From assembly GCF_900187505.1 (NCBI RefSeq), contig NZ_FYDL01000001.1, forward strand, positions 393,193 through 457,192: 64,000 nucleotides of DNA, in the 5' to 3' direction. The position numbers were made by a program, and so were the translations under genes. The notes beneath the pieces were generated by a model. The model searched no databases. It had not been told where the DNA came from and saw only the letters and a program-made list of their open reading frames with translations. Below, one piece after another: positions 28,801 to 36,308 of this stretch. How positions within the stretch are numbered: position 1 is the first letter of the stretch; each line of letters opens with the position of its first letter. Source of the DNA: Pseudomonas sp. Irchel s3h17 (lineage in GTDB: Bacteria; Pseudomonadota; Gammaproteobacteria; Pseudomonadales; Pseudomonadaceae).

Positions 28801-29381
28801 CTGCCCTGCCAGAGTTGCACATAGATGTCGGCGGCACGCTTCGGCTGTTCCCCGGCCAGGTACCACTGCGCTGCGGCATCAAGCGATGCCCTGCGCTGCG
28901 GCGGATCGCGGCTGGCCAGCTCTTCATAGACCTGCGCGGAAATCGCCGGTGCCTGCAGGCGCAGCGCCAGCCTGGCCAGGCGCTGCAGTTGCACCACGGG
29001 CAATGACTGACGATCGATCGCCTCCAGCCGCGCCCGCTGCTCGAGGGCCTCGTGAGCACCGGCCACCGCCAGGCTGTCGAGCTCAAGCCGGTAGTAATCA
29101 AGCAGTGCCGGCACCGGTCGCGGCCAGCTCTCCAGGTAACGACGAGCCTTGACGGTGTCACCGAGCTGGATCAGCAGGTCCACCAGTTGCAGACGCAATC
29201 GGTCATTGTCCGGACGGGCCATCAACAGCAGCGCGGCATAGTTGGCCGATACCGCGTCCGGTTGACGACTATCAGGGTGGAATACGGCCTCGGGCTGGAA
29301 AACCAGGAGCAACAGACCGCCCACGGCACCGGCAACCACTGCCAGCACCCACGGATTGAGCAGGCGGACGTCCTCAGTCAC
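25815..29381 (-). CDS. pelB: PelB, TPR and outer-membrane beta-barrel exporter
   Basis: This 1188-residue protein has one N-terminal membrane anchor (about 10-28), a long periplasmic TPR superhelix (to about 850) and a C-terminal 16-strand porin-like barrel ending in a typical SYSVRVGR terminus. It exports Pel through the outer membrane, with PelA and PelC bound to its TPRs. It overlaps pelA by 8 bases. Length agrees with P. aeruginosa PelB (about 1190). Confidence 0.96.
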   Translation of the reverse strand: MTEDVRLLNPWVLAVVAGAVGGLLLLVFQPEAVFHPDSRQPDAVSANYAALLLMARPDNDRLRLQLVDLLIQLGDTVKARRYLESWPRPVPALLDYYRLELDSLAVAGAHEALEQRARLEAIDRQSLPVVQLQRLARLALRLQAPAISAQVYEELASRDPPQRRASLDAAAQWYLAGEQPKRAADIYVQLWQGSEHPGDRRQYARQAFDSLLASGRGQQAIEVLADELDGLEGPPIDAAWLEQGADIALANTRPALAMQFLERWRTLQPDNPDRLGKDFRLRLALGDLPGARESGRQLLNEHPHDTYVLEQLGLLAHWHGELDEALDYWTRLLALEEHPEIRERAWRLAMHQFDFDRAIPLLAVIKDQRALSDAELEALVYSHDSRGTPEQSEAWLRAYLHQYPSHRLAWSKLLLNLDSTGQLTAKAMAYENLSTHFALTLPERLDWSRTYLKLFDNQAAWQVLHVDDRAIADERYWRARAVLAWDLELDDALQEALEQLLSLEGSLSRSDEDRLVALYRVRDPQRALDLLIASWQRDHPSQSLIQALQQAQELQDWPQITALLDAAEQYPAIYNLAQVLAVRGALAVEKGRFDEAQQLYLAALELYPDDNPFRERLMWLYVDQGNVAELRPLLSKWRAPARQDPDLWLVFASASQLLGRNREALAWYRLHLKAHPQDWLVQAAYADALESAGYQDTAQRLRLKLIRDLESDTPRPSSERYTTWLRLVATSYSPRKAQQQVLQWQDGSPAMLQLWFERLLARLDASNQPAQKDQWLAWARGQGLQVERYEQIQEALRSRNTAQVEALLGNADLNPAQRAQALSRLGRHSEALGVSLSSLGDEQPRAIREQLRRQAVEGHERTPQGAQLAWHGQDFGGLEFNGPRLRVAQSLGDQWHANLELEQGTYDSDQLISSRLGEERNAELTLQRQVERGHYTLVLDTSQRQDDDRNGFGLSRHWQLGAGDELEAGFDWQRKSEDSGLMRTFGQYDGVRLGGRHGLTARDQLSWEVAQKSFSTRGGDALGNGQDVKAEYGHTLQFEGPAWTLRSGVAYQHNQVDDRTLDSLSSNNGGPVRVELPDPENPLDQPTVVASDLLQSRYGLLYVGSTWRRGMPGALSRAHPQYTWLVDVTVGWQWLDQTVNYGINTGMGMEVLGNDELAFTAGYQSEPQGGNGQAGGTLGVSYSVRVGR

Positions 29382-32187
29382 AGATGAGTTGCCCCTGGCT
29401 CACCTGCTTGAGGGGCAGTTGAAAATGCCAGAGGCCGGCAGCGGCCGTGCCGGCAAATCGCTGCCCATCGACTTCTACCCGGCAGGCGGTAGCGGAGCGC
29501 ACGGAGAAGTTCAGCTCGACTTGACCGGCGAAGGAAAAGCGCACGCGCCGGGGAGCCAGATAGTGCCAATCCAGCAATGGCAGATTGGCCTCTTCCAGCG
29601 CCGGCCGCGGGTCCCTGTCGGGCCGCAACACCAGCAACGCCCGGTCGCTGCTCAAATGCACGTAGCGCCCCTGGGGCAGATCCCGCACACCCGCCACGCC
29701 TTGCGAGCGCGCCAGGTCCGGCCAGCCCAGTTGCGGGTCCAGGCGCAAGGTGCGCAGTGCATCCATCCCGCGAACCTGCCAGCCGCCGTCGGCGGTGCGG
29801 GCCAGGCTGGCCTGATACAGGCCATGAACGCGATCGAGGTAATCGCTCATCCACAGCGAAATCGGTTGCTGGTCCGTCATGTAGCGGTATATCTCGTTCA
29901 CGGCCTTGATCGAGGCCTGCTTGGTGCCCGAATAGAAGTGGTAATACAGGTGCAGACCGCGCATGCGCCGCGGGCTGTCGGTCAACTCAAAGGTATCGAT
30001 CAGGTCGCGAAAGCCGTAATACGGCCCGTTCCACAGATTGGTGTAAACGTTCTCGTTGATGATCGGCGCGTAATACTGCAGGCCACCTTCGGTCGGCCTG
30101 AGCAACGGGCTCAAGCCGGTCAGGGACGGATCGCCCCGGGTCAGCATGGTCTGGGCGCCGTTGACGTTTTTCAGGCCTGAGTCGTAGGCCAGCTTGACGG
30201 TGGCAGGTGATGGCAAGGCGTCGCCCGACCAGAAGATCAGCTTGACCGGCTTGTCAGGGGTGGTCAGGCGCTGGTTGATGTAATCGCGTGAACCCACGAC
30301 TTCGCGTTTGAAGTCGATGGTGTCATAGCCCGGAATCGCCATTTTCAAGCCATATGCCGCCGTGAGGTGGGCATTCTTGCGGGCCAGTTCCGGTTGCATG
30401 AAAAACGGATGGCTAAAGGTATGTGTCGCCACTTCGACTTTCGGCTCGGCAAACAGCTCGCGGGCGATGGGTTCCAACTCCTCGGCCAGGTACGGGTACA
30501 TGCCCTGCGGTGACACTTCACCTTCGATCACCGATACCGAGGTAAGGAACGGGTTGGGTCGCACGAAGCCATCCAATACCTGCCTGCCGGCATAGGGCAT
30601 ACCGCGCACTTCCGCCCGGGACGGAAAGCCGTCGCCATCGATATGCACGGTGGCAATCCGCCGGCCGTTTTCCGTGGTGGCGTCCGGGCGTGGCAGCGCA
30701 GGCAAATGCAGGGCCGCCTGGAGAAAGGCGAAAGGATTGAGGATCCAGCGTGCGCGCTCGTTGTTCGACTCCAGCAGGTAGGGCGCCAGGGCCAGCCCGC
30801 CCCAGTCAGCGACGGCCACCGGCGAATATTCCTGACCGTTTTCAGCCGTGAGCGATAAAACGGCCTTCGGGCCTCGGGGTAACAGCGAAATCGCCATCAG
30901 CTCGCGGCTTCTGGGCTGAACCGGCGCCTCGAATGCCCCGATCAACGACTGGTCCTGATGGGTGATCCGCAAGGTTTGCAGGCCCGGCGCCGTTGCGCGG
31001 TTGAGCCCCAGGCGCTTGAGCAGCCCCTCGTCTTCAACCGGCAGACCGGCGAAAAAAACCAGCGGAATCTGCTCATCCAGCCGCTGGTTGAGCCAGCGGT
31101 TGAATGCCTGGCGGCCCGGAGGCGGACCGCTGGTCATCCAGGTCAGGATGCCGGCATACAGGCCACTGAAACCCTGCTCCGGCAACGAAGCATCCGCGGC
31201 CAGGTAATCCACCCGGTAGCCCAGGTATTCCAGCAACCCACCCAGCAGGTTATGCCCGGCGCTGGAGGCCAGGTCACCCTCCCGTGGGTCGTACAACAGC
31301 GCAATTCGACGCGGCTGAACTTCAATGTTGCTGATGCCCAGGGTGTTCAGCTCAGGGGTGCCGATGTACGGAACGAACCCCTCTTTGCGCAGGCGCTTGG
31401 CCAACTGGCGGGCTTCGTCACGACGGGACGGCGGCAGGTACTCGATCGCCACCAGTGGCGTGCCTTTGGCACGCAGGGGCTGCAATTGGGTGTCCAGCCA
31501 CTGGCGATCCGCCTCGGGTACCGGGCGATAACGCTTGGCAGCCGCATCCCAGCCCGCGTGGATTGACTCCACGGCAACCGCCGACGCCACGCCATCGAGC
31601 TGCGGCAGGACTTCGAAGCCACGGTTGAAAAATAACCGCAGGTCCGGTTGGCGTTGATGCAATTCACGCAGAAAACTGGCCAGTGCCAGGCGCTGGGGTT
31701 CTCGCGCCGACTCGGGCAGTAACTGAAAACTGTCCAGCGTGTCGAGGAACACCCCGGCATACCCGTCCGCCTGCAAGGCTTTGGCGCGGCTGAACAGGTG
31801 CTCACGCCAGGCCGTGGTGGTGAGGTCCATCACCTGGCTGCCCCAGGCGCCATTACGAACAGGGCTGACCGCCTGGGCGAGAGACGCCGTGTCGAGCTCT
31901 GCCTGGCCACCGTGGAACTCGCCGACCGACAGATAGGCGAACGGCAAGCTGCCCTGGCTGCGCAATGTCTTGACGTCGGCAACGGACAGGTGCCCCGGCT
32001 CCACGACCGCCCAGTCGAACTGGGCCAGTTCCAGGAGCGGGGGCTTGTCGGCATACCAAAAGACCACGCTGCCGGGCGGCGGCAATGCGGCGGCCTGGAC
32101 GATGGGCCCTGTCGAACACACCATCAAGGCGGCCAGCAAGCGCTTGAATGCCGAGCAAACACGAGTCCTGCGAAAAGCGTTTTTCAT
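29374..32187 (-). CDS. pelA: PelA, periplasmic Pel hydrolase and deacetylase
   Basis: This 937-residue periplasmic protein has a signal peptide (LLAALMVCSTGPIVQA), an N-terminal TIM-barrel glycoside hydrolase domain (about 40-290), a central Rossmann-like region and a C-terminal CE4-type deacetylase. The metal-binding motifs are HIDGDG and HTFSHPF. It deacetylates the polymer and trims it before export. It is the first gene of the seven-gene operon; the only clear promoter gap is the 258 bases upstream. Confidence 0.96.
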   Translation of the reverse strand: MKNAFRRTRVCSAFKRLLAALMVCSTGPIVQAAALPPPGSVVFWYADKPPLLELAQFDWAVVEPGHLSVADVKTLRSQGSLPFAYLSVGEFHGGQAELDTASLAQAVSPVRNGAWGSQVMDLTTTAWREHLFSRAKALQADGYAGVFLDTLDSFQLLPESAREPQRLALASFLRELHQRQPDLRLFFNRGFEVLPQLDGVASAVAVESIHAGWDAAAKRYRPVPEADRQWLDTQLQPLRAKGTPLVAIEYLPPSRRDEARQLAKRLRKEGFVPYIGTPELNTLGISNIEVQPRRIALLYDPREGDLASSAGHNLLGGLLEYLGYRVDYLAADASLPEQGFSGLYAGILTWMTSGPPPGRQAFNRWLNQRLDEQIPLVFFAGLPVEDEGLLKRLGLNRATAPGLQTLRITHQDQSLIGAFEAPVQPRSRELMAISLLPRGPKAVLSLTAENGQEYSPVAVADWGGLALAPYLLESNNERARWILNPFAFLQAALHLPALPRPDATTENGRRIATVHIDGDGFPSRAEVRGMPYAGRQVLDGFVRPNPFLTSVSVIEGEVSPQGMYPYLAEELEPIARELFAEPKVEVATHTFSHPFFMQPELARKNAHLTAAYGLKMAIPGYDTIDFKREVVGSRDYINQRLTTPDKPVKLIFWSGDALPSPATVKLAYDSGLKNVNGAQTMLTRGDPSLTGLSPLLRPTEGGLQYYAPIINENVYTNLWNGPYYGFRDLIDTFELTDSPRRMRGLHLYYHFYSGTKQASIKAVNEIYRYMTDQQPISLWMSDYLDRVHGLYQASLARTADGGWQVRGMDALRTLRLDPQLGWPDLARSQGVAGVRDLPQGRYVHLSSDRALLVLRPDRDPRPALEEANLPLLDWHYLAPRRVRFSFAGQVELNFSVRSATACRVEVDGQRFAGTAAAGLWHFQLPLKQVSQGQLICD

Positions 32188-32445
32188 AATTCACTTTTTC
32201 AATGGCTGAACCGATACCGTTTACATGCCGGGAAGTAAGACTGCCGGGGGGTAACGACTGCGGGTAAGTTGCGCCATGCCTGCGGCGATGGGGGTGGCTA
32301 ATGACCGCGTGAAGTGCTCGCCTCGTCGAATGTTGTCAGTCTTCGAGTGGCGACTTCATCCGGGCAATACAAGAAGAGAGCTATTCAAGGAATAAGTCTC
32401 AACTACATGAACACTGAGCCTTCGCATTCAACAATTCATGAGTTT
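32188..32445 (-). promoter_or_regulatory. pel operon leader and promoter region
   Basis: This gap separates pelA from the upstream FidL-like gene on the same strand and should contain the pel promoter. The pelA start has only a weak ribosome-binding site (GAAAAAGTGAATT), consistent with post-transcriptional control. I looked for the FleQ box GTCAATAAATTGAC and did not find a good match. Confidence 0.45.
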
Positions 32446-33003
32446 TTATATACGGCTACTGCGCGTCAGCACCATCACCACGCGGGCCCATGGTTTCAGC
32501 GGACTCCTCCTGCTGCACAACACAAATAGATTTTCACCGACATCAATCGTGTAACGGGTTTCACCCAGTGGCTGCATCCAGTAACTCAAACTGGACTTGG
32601 GCTGGAAGATAAATAGATCGAGTGAGTTCAATTGTTCTTGACTCATATTATCGGTATTACTCTTGAGGCTACTGTCGACCTCGACCATTAACCGAGAGCC
32701 ATACTTCTTCACTCGAAAAGCGCTATAGCGATTCACGACACCGATTTCCGCCCTGGTATCCGCATCGATCACCCGGGTCGCCATGCGTAAATGACTCAAG
32801 CCCGAAGGGCTCAAGTCCAGACTGAATCGAGTCATGACCCAGGTGGGACGTGCATTGATCTGTACTTGCCGCGCGCTCTCGCCATCGCACCAGAGGTCCA
32901 TCGGCACTGGTTGCCCCACCGATAAACGCCCCAGCCCAATACCCATCACCCCAACGAGGGCGAAGGCCAGGCACCAGATCGCGTTCACGCTGCGTTTAGT
33001 CAT
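32446..33003 (-). CDS. FidL-like inner-membrane protein, partner of ToxR-like regulator
   Basis: This 185-residue protein has one N-terminal membrane segment (about residues 8-28) and a periplasmic domain. It overlaps the ToxR-like gene by 8 bases. This layout matches MarT-FidL and ToxR-ToxS pairs, where the small protein stabilises or tunes the membrane-bound regulator. The FidL assignment rests on size, topology and gene order; I cannot run a profile. Confidence 0.6.
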   Translation of the reverse strand: MTKRSVNAIWCLAFALVGVMGIGLGRLSVGQPVPMDLWCDGESARQVQINARPTWVMTRFSLDLSPSGLSHLRMATRVIDADTRAEIGVVNRYSAFRVKKYGSRLMVEVDSSLKSNTDNMSQEQLNSLDLFIFQPKSSLSYWMQPLGETRYTIDVGENLFVLCSRRSPLKPWARVVMVLTRSSRI

Positions 33004-33874
33004 ACAACTGCACTCCCACGCAGCGGGACCTGGCCAGTTCCAGCTCTCCTTCGCAGAGGATCGCGTGCTCCCTGTGGTACACCGATATCAGGTACAGGTT
33101 TGCGCTACTCGACGAGATACCCAGTAACTGCACCAACTGCTGGCTGCGCTGGGCCAAGGTCTGCAACTGGGGGGTTGTAAGGGAGTGCAAGCCATCAGCC
33201 GGCACATGCACGCGCATGCCTTCTATCGTCACCGAGGGGGCGAATACCGGGAGATCGGTGTTCAACACCGGCGTCTGGAAAACGACACCCAGGAAAAAAC
33301 TGGCGAAGCCCCACAGGATCAAGGCGATCAGCAGTCCCCAGTATTTATACGTAGACATTGCCCGCGCCAATACGCTCGACGCGCCACGCTCGACAGGCCC
33401 GGGTAAAGCGGTTGAGGGTGCGACAACGCTCTCGACATCCTCAGCTGGCGGCAAGGTTGACGCCGCGCAATCCGGAATGTCGTGGTCAATCTCCGGCGAG
33501 CCGGGAGTCGAAGCCGCCTCCTCCCCGGTTGCTTGCAACGCTCGAGTGCGCACGCCATCGGCGAGCTTGTAGCCCACACGCGGTAGCGTCTGAATGAATT
33601 CGCGGCCCGGTTGGAGTGTCTCCAGGGCCAGGCGCAATTGGCGAATCGACTGGGCAAGGCTGTTGTCGGTGACCTCCAGGCCATACTGACCCCAGGCACC
33701 CTCCATCAACTCGCGCTTGCGCACCACGGCCCCTCCCGAACGGAGCAACAACGCCAGGCAGCTGCTGGTGGTCGCACCCAGCCGCAAGGGCGCGACGTCC
33801 GGTGCATCCACACGAAACAGCAGGAAGCTGTCCTCATCGAAGACAACCTGCTCATTGATCAACACTCGGCCCAT
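32996..33874 (-). CDS. ToxR/CadC-like membrane-anchored transcriptional regulator
   Basis: This 292-residue protein has an N-terminal OmpR-type winged helix (about 25-108; VTDNSLAQSIRQLR and TLPRVGYKL are characteristic), a Pro/Ala/Glu-rich linker, a membrane segment at 179-200 and a small periplasmic domain. It would bind DNA directly from the membrane in response to an envelope signal. Its partner gene overlaps it, and both point towards pelA, so pel control is plausible but unproven. Confidence 0.85.
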   Translation of the reverse strand: MGRVLINEQVVFDEDSFLLFRVDAPDVAPLRLGATTSSCLALLLRSGGAVVRKRELMEGAWGQYGLEVTDNSLAQSIRQLRLALETLQPGREFIQTLPRVGYKLADGVRTRALQATGEEAASTPGSPEIDHDIPDCAASTLPPAEDVESVVAPSTALPGPVERGASSVLARAMSTYKYWGLLIALILWGFASFFLGVVFQTPVLNTDLPVFAPSVTIEGMRVHVPADGLHSLTTPQLQTLAQRSQQLVQLLGISSSSANLYLISVYHREHAILCEGELELARSRCVGVQLYD

Positions 33875-34176
33875 GGCCCTTGACCCCCTTGCGCACGTGG
33901 AACGCCGATAAGCAAACGCGTCAGGTCCGCATGGTCGTCGACATCCAGAGTTAAGCAGTCATTCCGTGCCTTAGTGTGTGGTTGCAAGGATTCGGTCATT
34001 TCACTTGCGTGTAACTCCAGGCGCCTGGTTTCACTCTTGTACAGTTCAGTCGACAGATTGAGCTTGTTCAAGAACGGCTGGCTGTTTTGCGCCAACAGGT
34101 GCAACGGGCGGCGATTGATCGTGCGCAGGGCATCAGCATCATCCATGACAAGAAATACCGTATCGGCAGTGATCAT
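33859..34176 (-). CDS. Hypothetical protein, 105 residues
   Basis: This is an open frame whose 3' end overlaps the ToxR-like start by 16 bases. The product is soluble, has no motif that I know, and lacks a clear ribosome-binding site. The overlap and its composition (acidic, no low-complexity) make it possible as a first gene of the regulator operon. It could equally be a chance frame in the leader. Confidence 0.35.
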   Translation of the reverse strand: MITADTVFLVMDDADALRTINRRPLHLLAQNSQPFLNKLNLSTELYKSETRRLELHASEMTESLQPHTKARNDCLTLDVDDHADLTRLLIGVPRAQGGQGPWAEC

Positions 34177-34706
34177 TGGGGTTTCCGGGCGGCGTGTTCA
34201 GGTCAGACAAGAGAGCCGACGCACATCGACATTTTTCGGGGGCACGGGAGTGTGTCGCTCAGGTATCGGTTGCGGGCTTGCTGCCTGGCCTGGCCCAACA
34301 ACGGTCGCCGTGGATCAAACACCCTCTTTGATCCCGGCCAATTCACTGCATTAAGGCATAGCCCTCTAAAGGCCGCTGTGAATTGGAATGAGCCGCGCCC
34401 GGATGGACGATGAAAATATTGAAAAGCGATGAATGTCCATGAAATAGGTGGGGGTGATGATCATTCACCCATGCAGTGCTCAGCGCGGAGGCTCAGCGCC
34501 TGTAAAGATGCAAATCCGGGATTCGGTTTACCCCGCGCCACGATGAGTGTCGCCGTCCAGGCAACGAGCACACCCTGTCGACCAAAGCGCCTTTTTGTTG
34601 CCCCAGTCTCTGCAGGACCAACCATCGACGGCCGGGGGCCTGTCAGGTGCATGCGCGGTGTTTGAACTAAGGTCATTCAGTAGCCCCCCAACCCGGTACG
34701 CACCTG
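34177..34706. other. Intergenic region, no gene recognised
   Basis: These 530 bases lie between the regulator cluster (minus) and the MarC gene (plus). Short frames are present but none has a ribosome-binding site together with a protein-like sequence. It should contain promoters for both directions. Confidence 0.45.
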
Positions 34707-35366
34707 ATGAACGCGCACATCACACAATTCCTTGGCATGTTCACCACGCTACTGGCAATCATCAATCCCCTGGAGGCCATCCCGGTGTTCCTCGGCCTGC
34801 TGCAAGGCAAGAGCGACGCCGAGCACCGCCAGGTGGCACGCAAGGCCTGTTTCTACGCGCTGCTGCTGATGTTCTTCTTCCTCATTTTCGGCAACCTGTT
34901 ATTGCGCCTGTTCGAGGTGCCATTGAGCATGATCCGGGTAGTGGGCGGGGTGATCCTGATGCGTATCGGCTTCGAGCTATTCGCCCCCTCGCCCGCCAGC
35001 AACCTGGTCCCCAGCGCAGGCAAGGGCGACCAGGACGTATCCTTCATTCCCTTGGCCATGCCGATCATGTTCGGCCCGGGCGCCATCGCCACGGTGATCG
35101 GCCTGACCAGCACCATCAAGGACTCCGACCGCGCCGTGATCTCTTTCGCCGTAGTCGCCCTGGCCATCTGCGCCACCATGCTCACCGTCTACCTGTCCCT
35201 GGTCTACGCGAAGAACATCCTCAAGAAAATCGGCCCGCAAGGCATAGACGCCGCCACCCGCATCGTTGGCTTCTTCGTCTCCGCCATGGGTGTCGGCTTG
35301 ATCTTCCACGGCACGGTTGAGTTTCTGCAGTCCTACGGGGTGCTGCTCAATGGTGTCGTGAAGTAA
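34707..35366 (+). CDS. MarC family integral membrane protein
   Basis: This 219-residue protein has six membrane segments in two related halves. The half-starts NPLEAIPVFLGL (about 20-31) and PLAMPIMFGPGAIATVIGL (about 111-129) are the conserved helix-breaking motifs of the MarC/UPF0056 family. Its transport or other activity is not established. It stands alone with no operon partner. Confidence 0.9.
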   Translation: MNAHITQFLGMFTTLLAIINPLEAIPVFLGLLQGKSDAEHRQVARKACFYALLLMFFFLIFGNLLLRLFEVPLSMIRVVGGVILMRIGFELFAPSPASNLVPSAGKGDQDVSFIPLAMPIMFGPGAIATVIGLTSTIKDSDRAVISFAVVALAICATMLTVYLSLVYAKNILKKIGPQGIDAATRIVGFFVSAMGVGLIFHGTVEFLQSYGVLLNGVVK

Positions 35367-35519
35367 TGGCCGGAGGGTGGGGTGTGAAGGTACGCGTGCC
35401 GACGTTACCCGACGCCTGGATAAGCGGCATGATCCCTTGCGTCGCGTACCGTTGCGGAGCACTTTGAATCGCCCCGGGTTTCGTAGCCATTTTCCAACTG
35501 GCCTTTCCGAATTGCCAAG

Positions 35520-36167
35520 CTACGCCCGCAGCTCGTGCTCGAACTCAGCCGAATCCTGGGTGTTAACCGCCGACAAAAGTAGCCGACACTGCCATTTCTG
35601 ATGCGCGCGCCACATCAGCCCGCATGCTTCGCCTTGTTCGATGCAGCCTTGCTTGACCACATCCCCGGTGCGATACAGGTAGCGCACCAGCTCGGTCAGC
35701 TCCTTCTCCGGCCACTGGCAGCCATGCTTTCTCAGCAATACCAGCATATTGCTGAGCTGAACGGCCTCATGCTCGGCTTCCAGTTCATGCAACTCCGGAA
35801 TCACATCCATGGCCTGCCAAAGCGCACCGTAGCCGGAGAACTCCTGCTCGATCAGATCGATCATGTCATCCAGTGCGCTCCACGTTTCGATCAGGCCTGA
35901 CTTGCCTTCGAAAATCGCCTTTTCCCGACTGCGGATAGCGTCCAGCCATTGCTGTCCCAGGCGATACACAATCGACTCTTTATTCGGAAAAAAGCGGTAG
36001 AGCGACTTGATGTCGATGCCGGAGCGTTCGGCGATGGCATTGGTGTTCAACTGGGTGATGCCACCCTCCTTGAGTAGTTCCAGCGTCGCCTGCTCGACCT
36101 TCTTGATGATTTCAAGGGTTCGTTGCTGGCGCGGCTCACGGCGCATTTTCAAGTCTTGCGGAATCAT
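35520..36167 (-). CDS. TetR-family transcriptional regulator
   Basis: This 215-residue protein has a TetR-type N-terminal helix-turn-helix (about residues 15-60, ITQLNTNAIAERSGIDIKSLYRFFPNK) and a helical ligand domain. It is divergent from the amidohydrolase lipoprotein gene, and a perfect palindrome sits between them, so it is probably a local repressor. The start is uncertain: ATGs at 36191 and 36146 are in frame and none has a strong ribosome-binding site. Confidence 0.88.
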   Translation of the reverse strand: MIPQDLKMRREPRQQRTLEIIKKVEQATLELLKEGGITQLNTNAIAERSGIDIKSLYRFFPNKESIVYRLGQQWLDAIRSREKAIFEGKSGLIETWSALDDMIDLIEQEFSGYGALWQAMDVIPELHELEAEHEAVQLSNMLVLLRKHGCQWPEKELTELVRYLYRTGDVVKQGCIEQGEACGLMWRAHQKWQCRLLLSAVNTQDSAEFEHELRA

Positions 36168-36239
36168 CAAGTGCCCAGCCCTATCTTTCATTGATGCGCA
36201 TTTCACATTGACTTGGCCGACAGAGTCAAACCGTAGCAA

Positions 36240-36268
36240 TTGATGACCCGGAGTAACGCTGGTAGAAA
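36240..36268 (+). promoter_or_regulatory. Candidate sigma-70 promoter of the amidohydrolase gene
   Basis: TTGATG at 36240-36245 and TAGAAA at 36263-36268 are separated by 17 bases. Initiation would fall at about 36275, inside the palindrome that follows, so a bound repressor would block it. Confidence 0.4.
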
Positions 36269-36272
36269 CACA

Positions 36273-36294
36273 AATTACAGTAATTACTGTAATT
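36273..36294. promoter_or_regulatory. Perfect 22-bp palindromic operator between TetR and amidohydrolase genes
   Basis: The core ATTACAGTAATTACTGTAAT (36274-36293) is its own reverse complement and one further base pair on each side also matches. It ends 14 bases before the amidohydrolase ATG. The size and symmetry fit a TetR dimer site. Confidence 0.75.
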
Positions 36295-36308
36295 AAACTG
36301 GAGATTTT

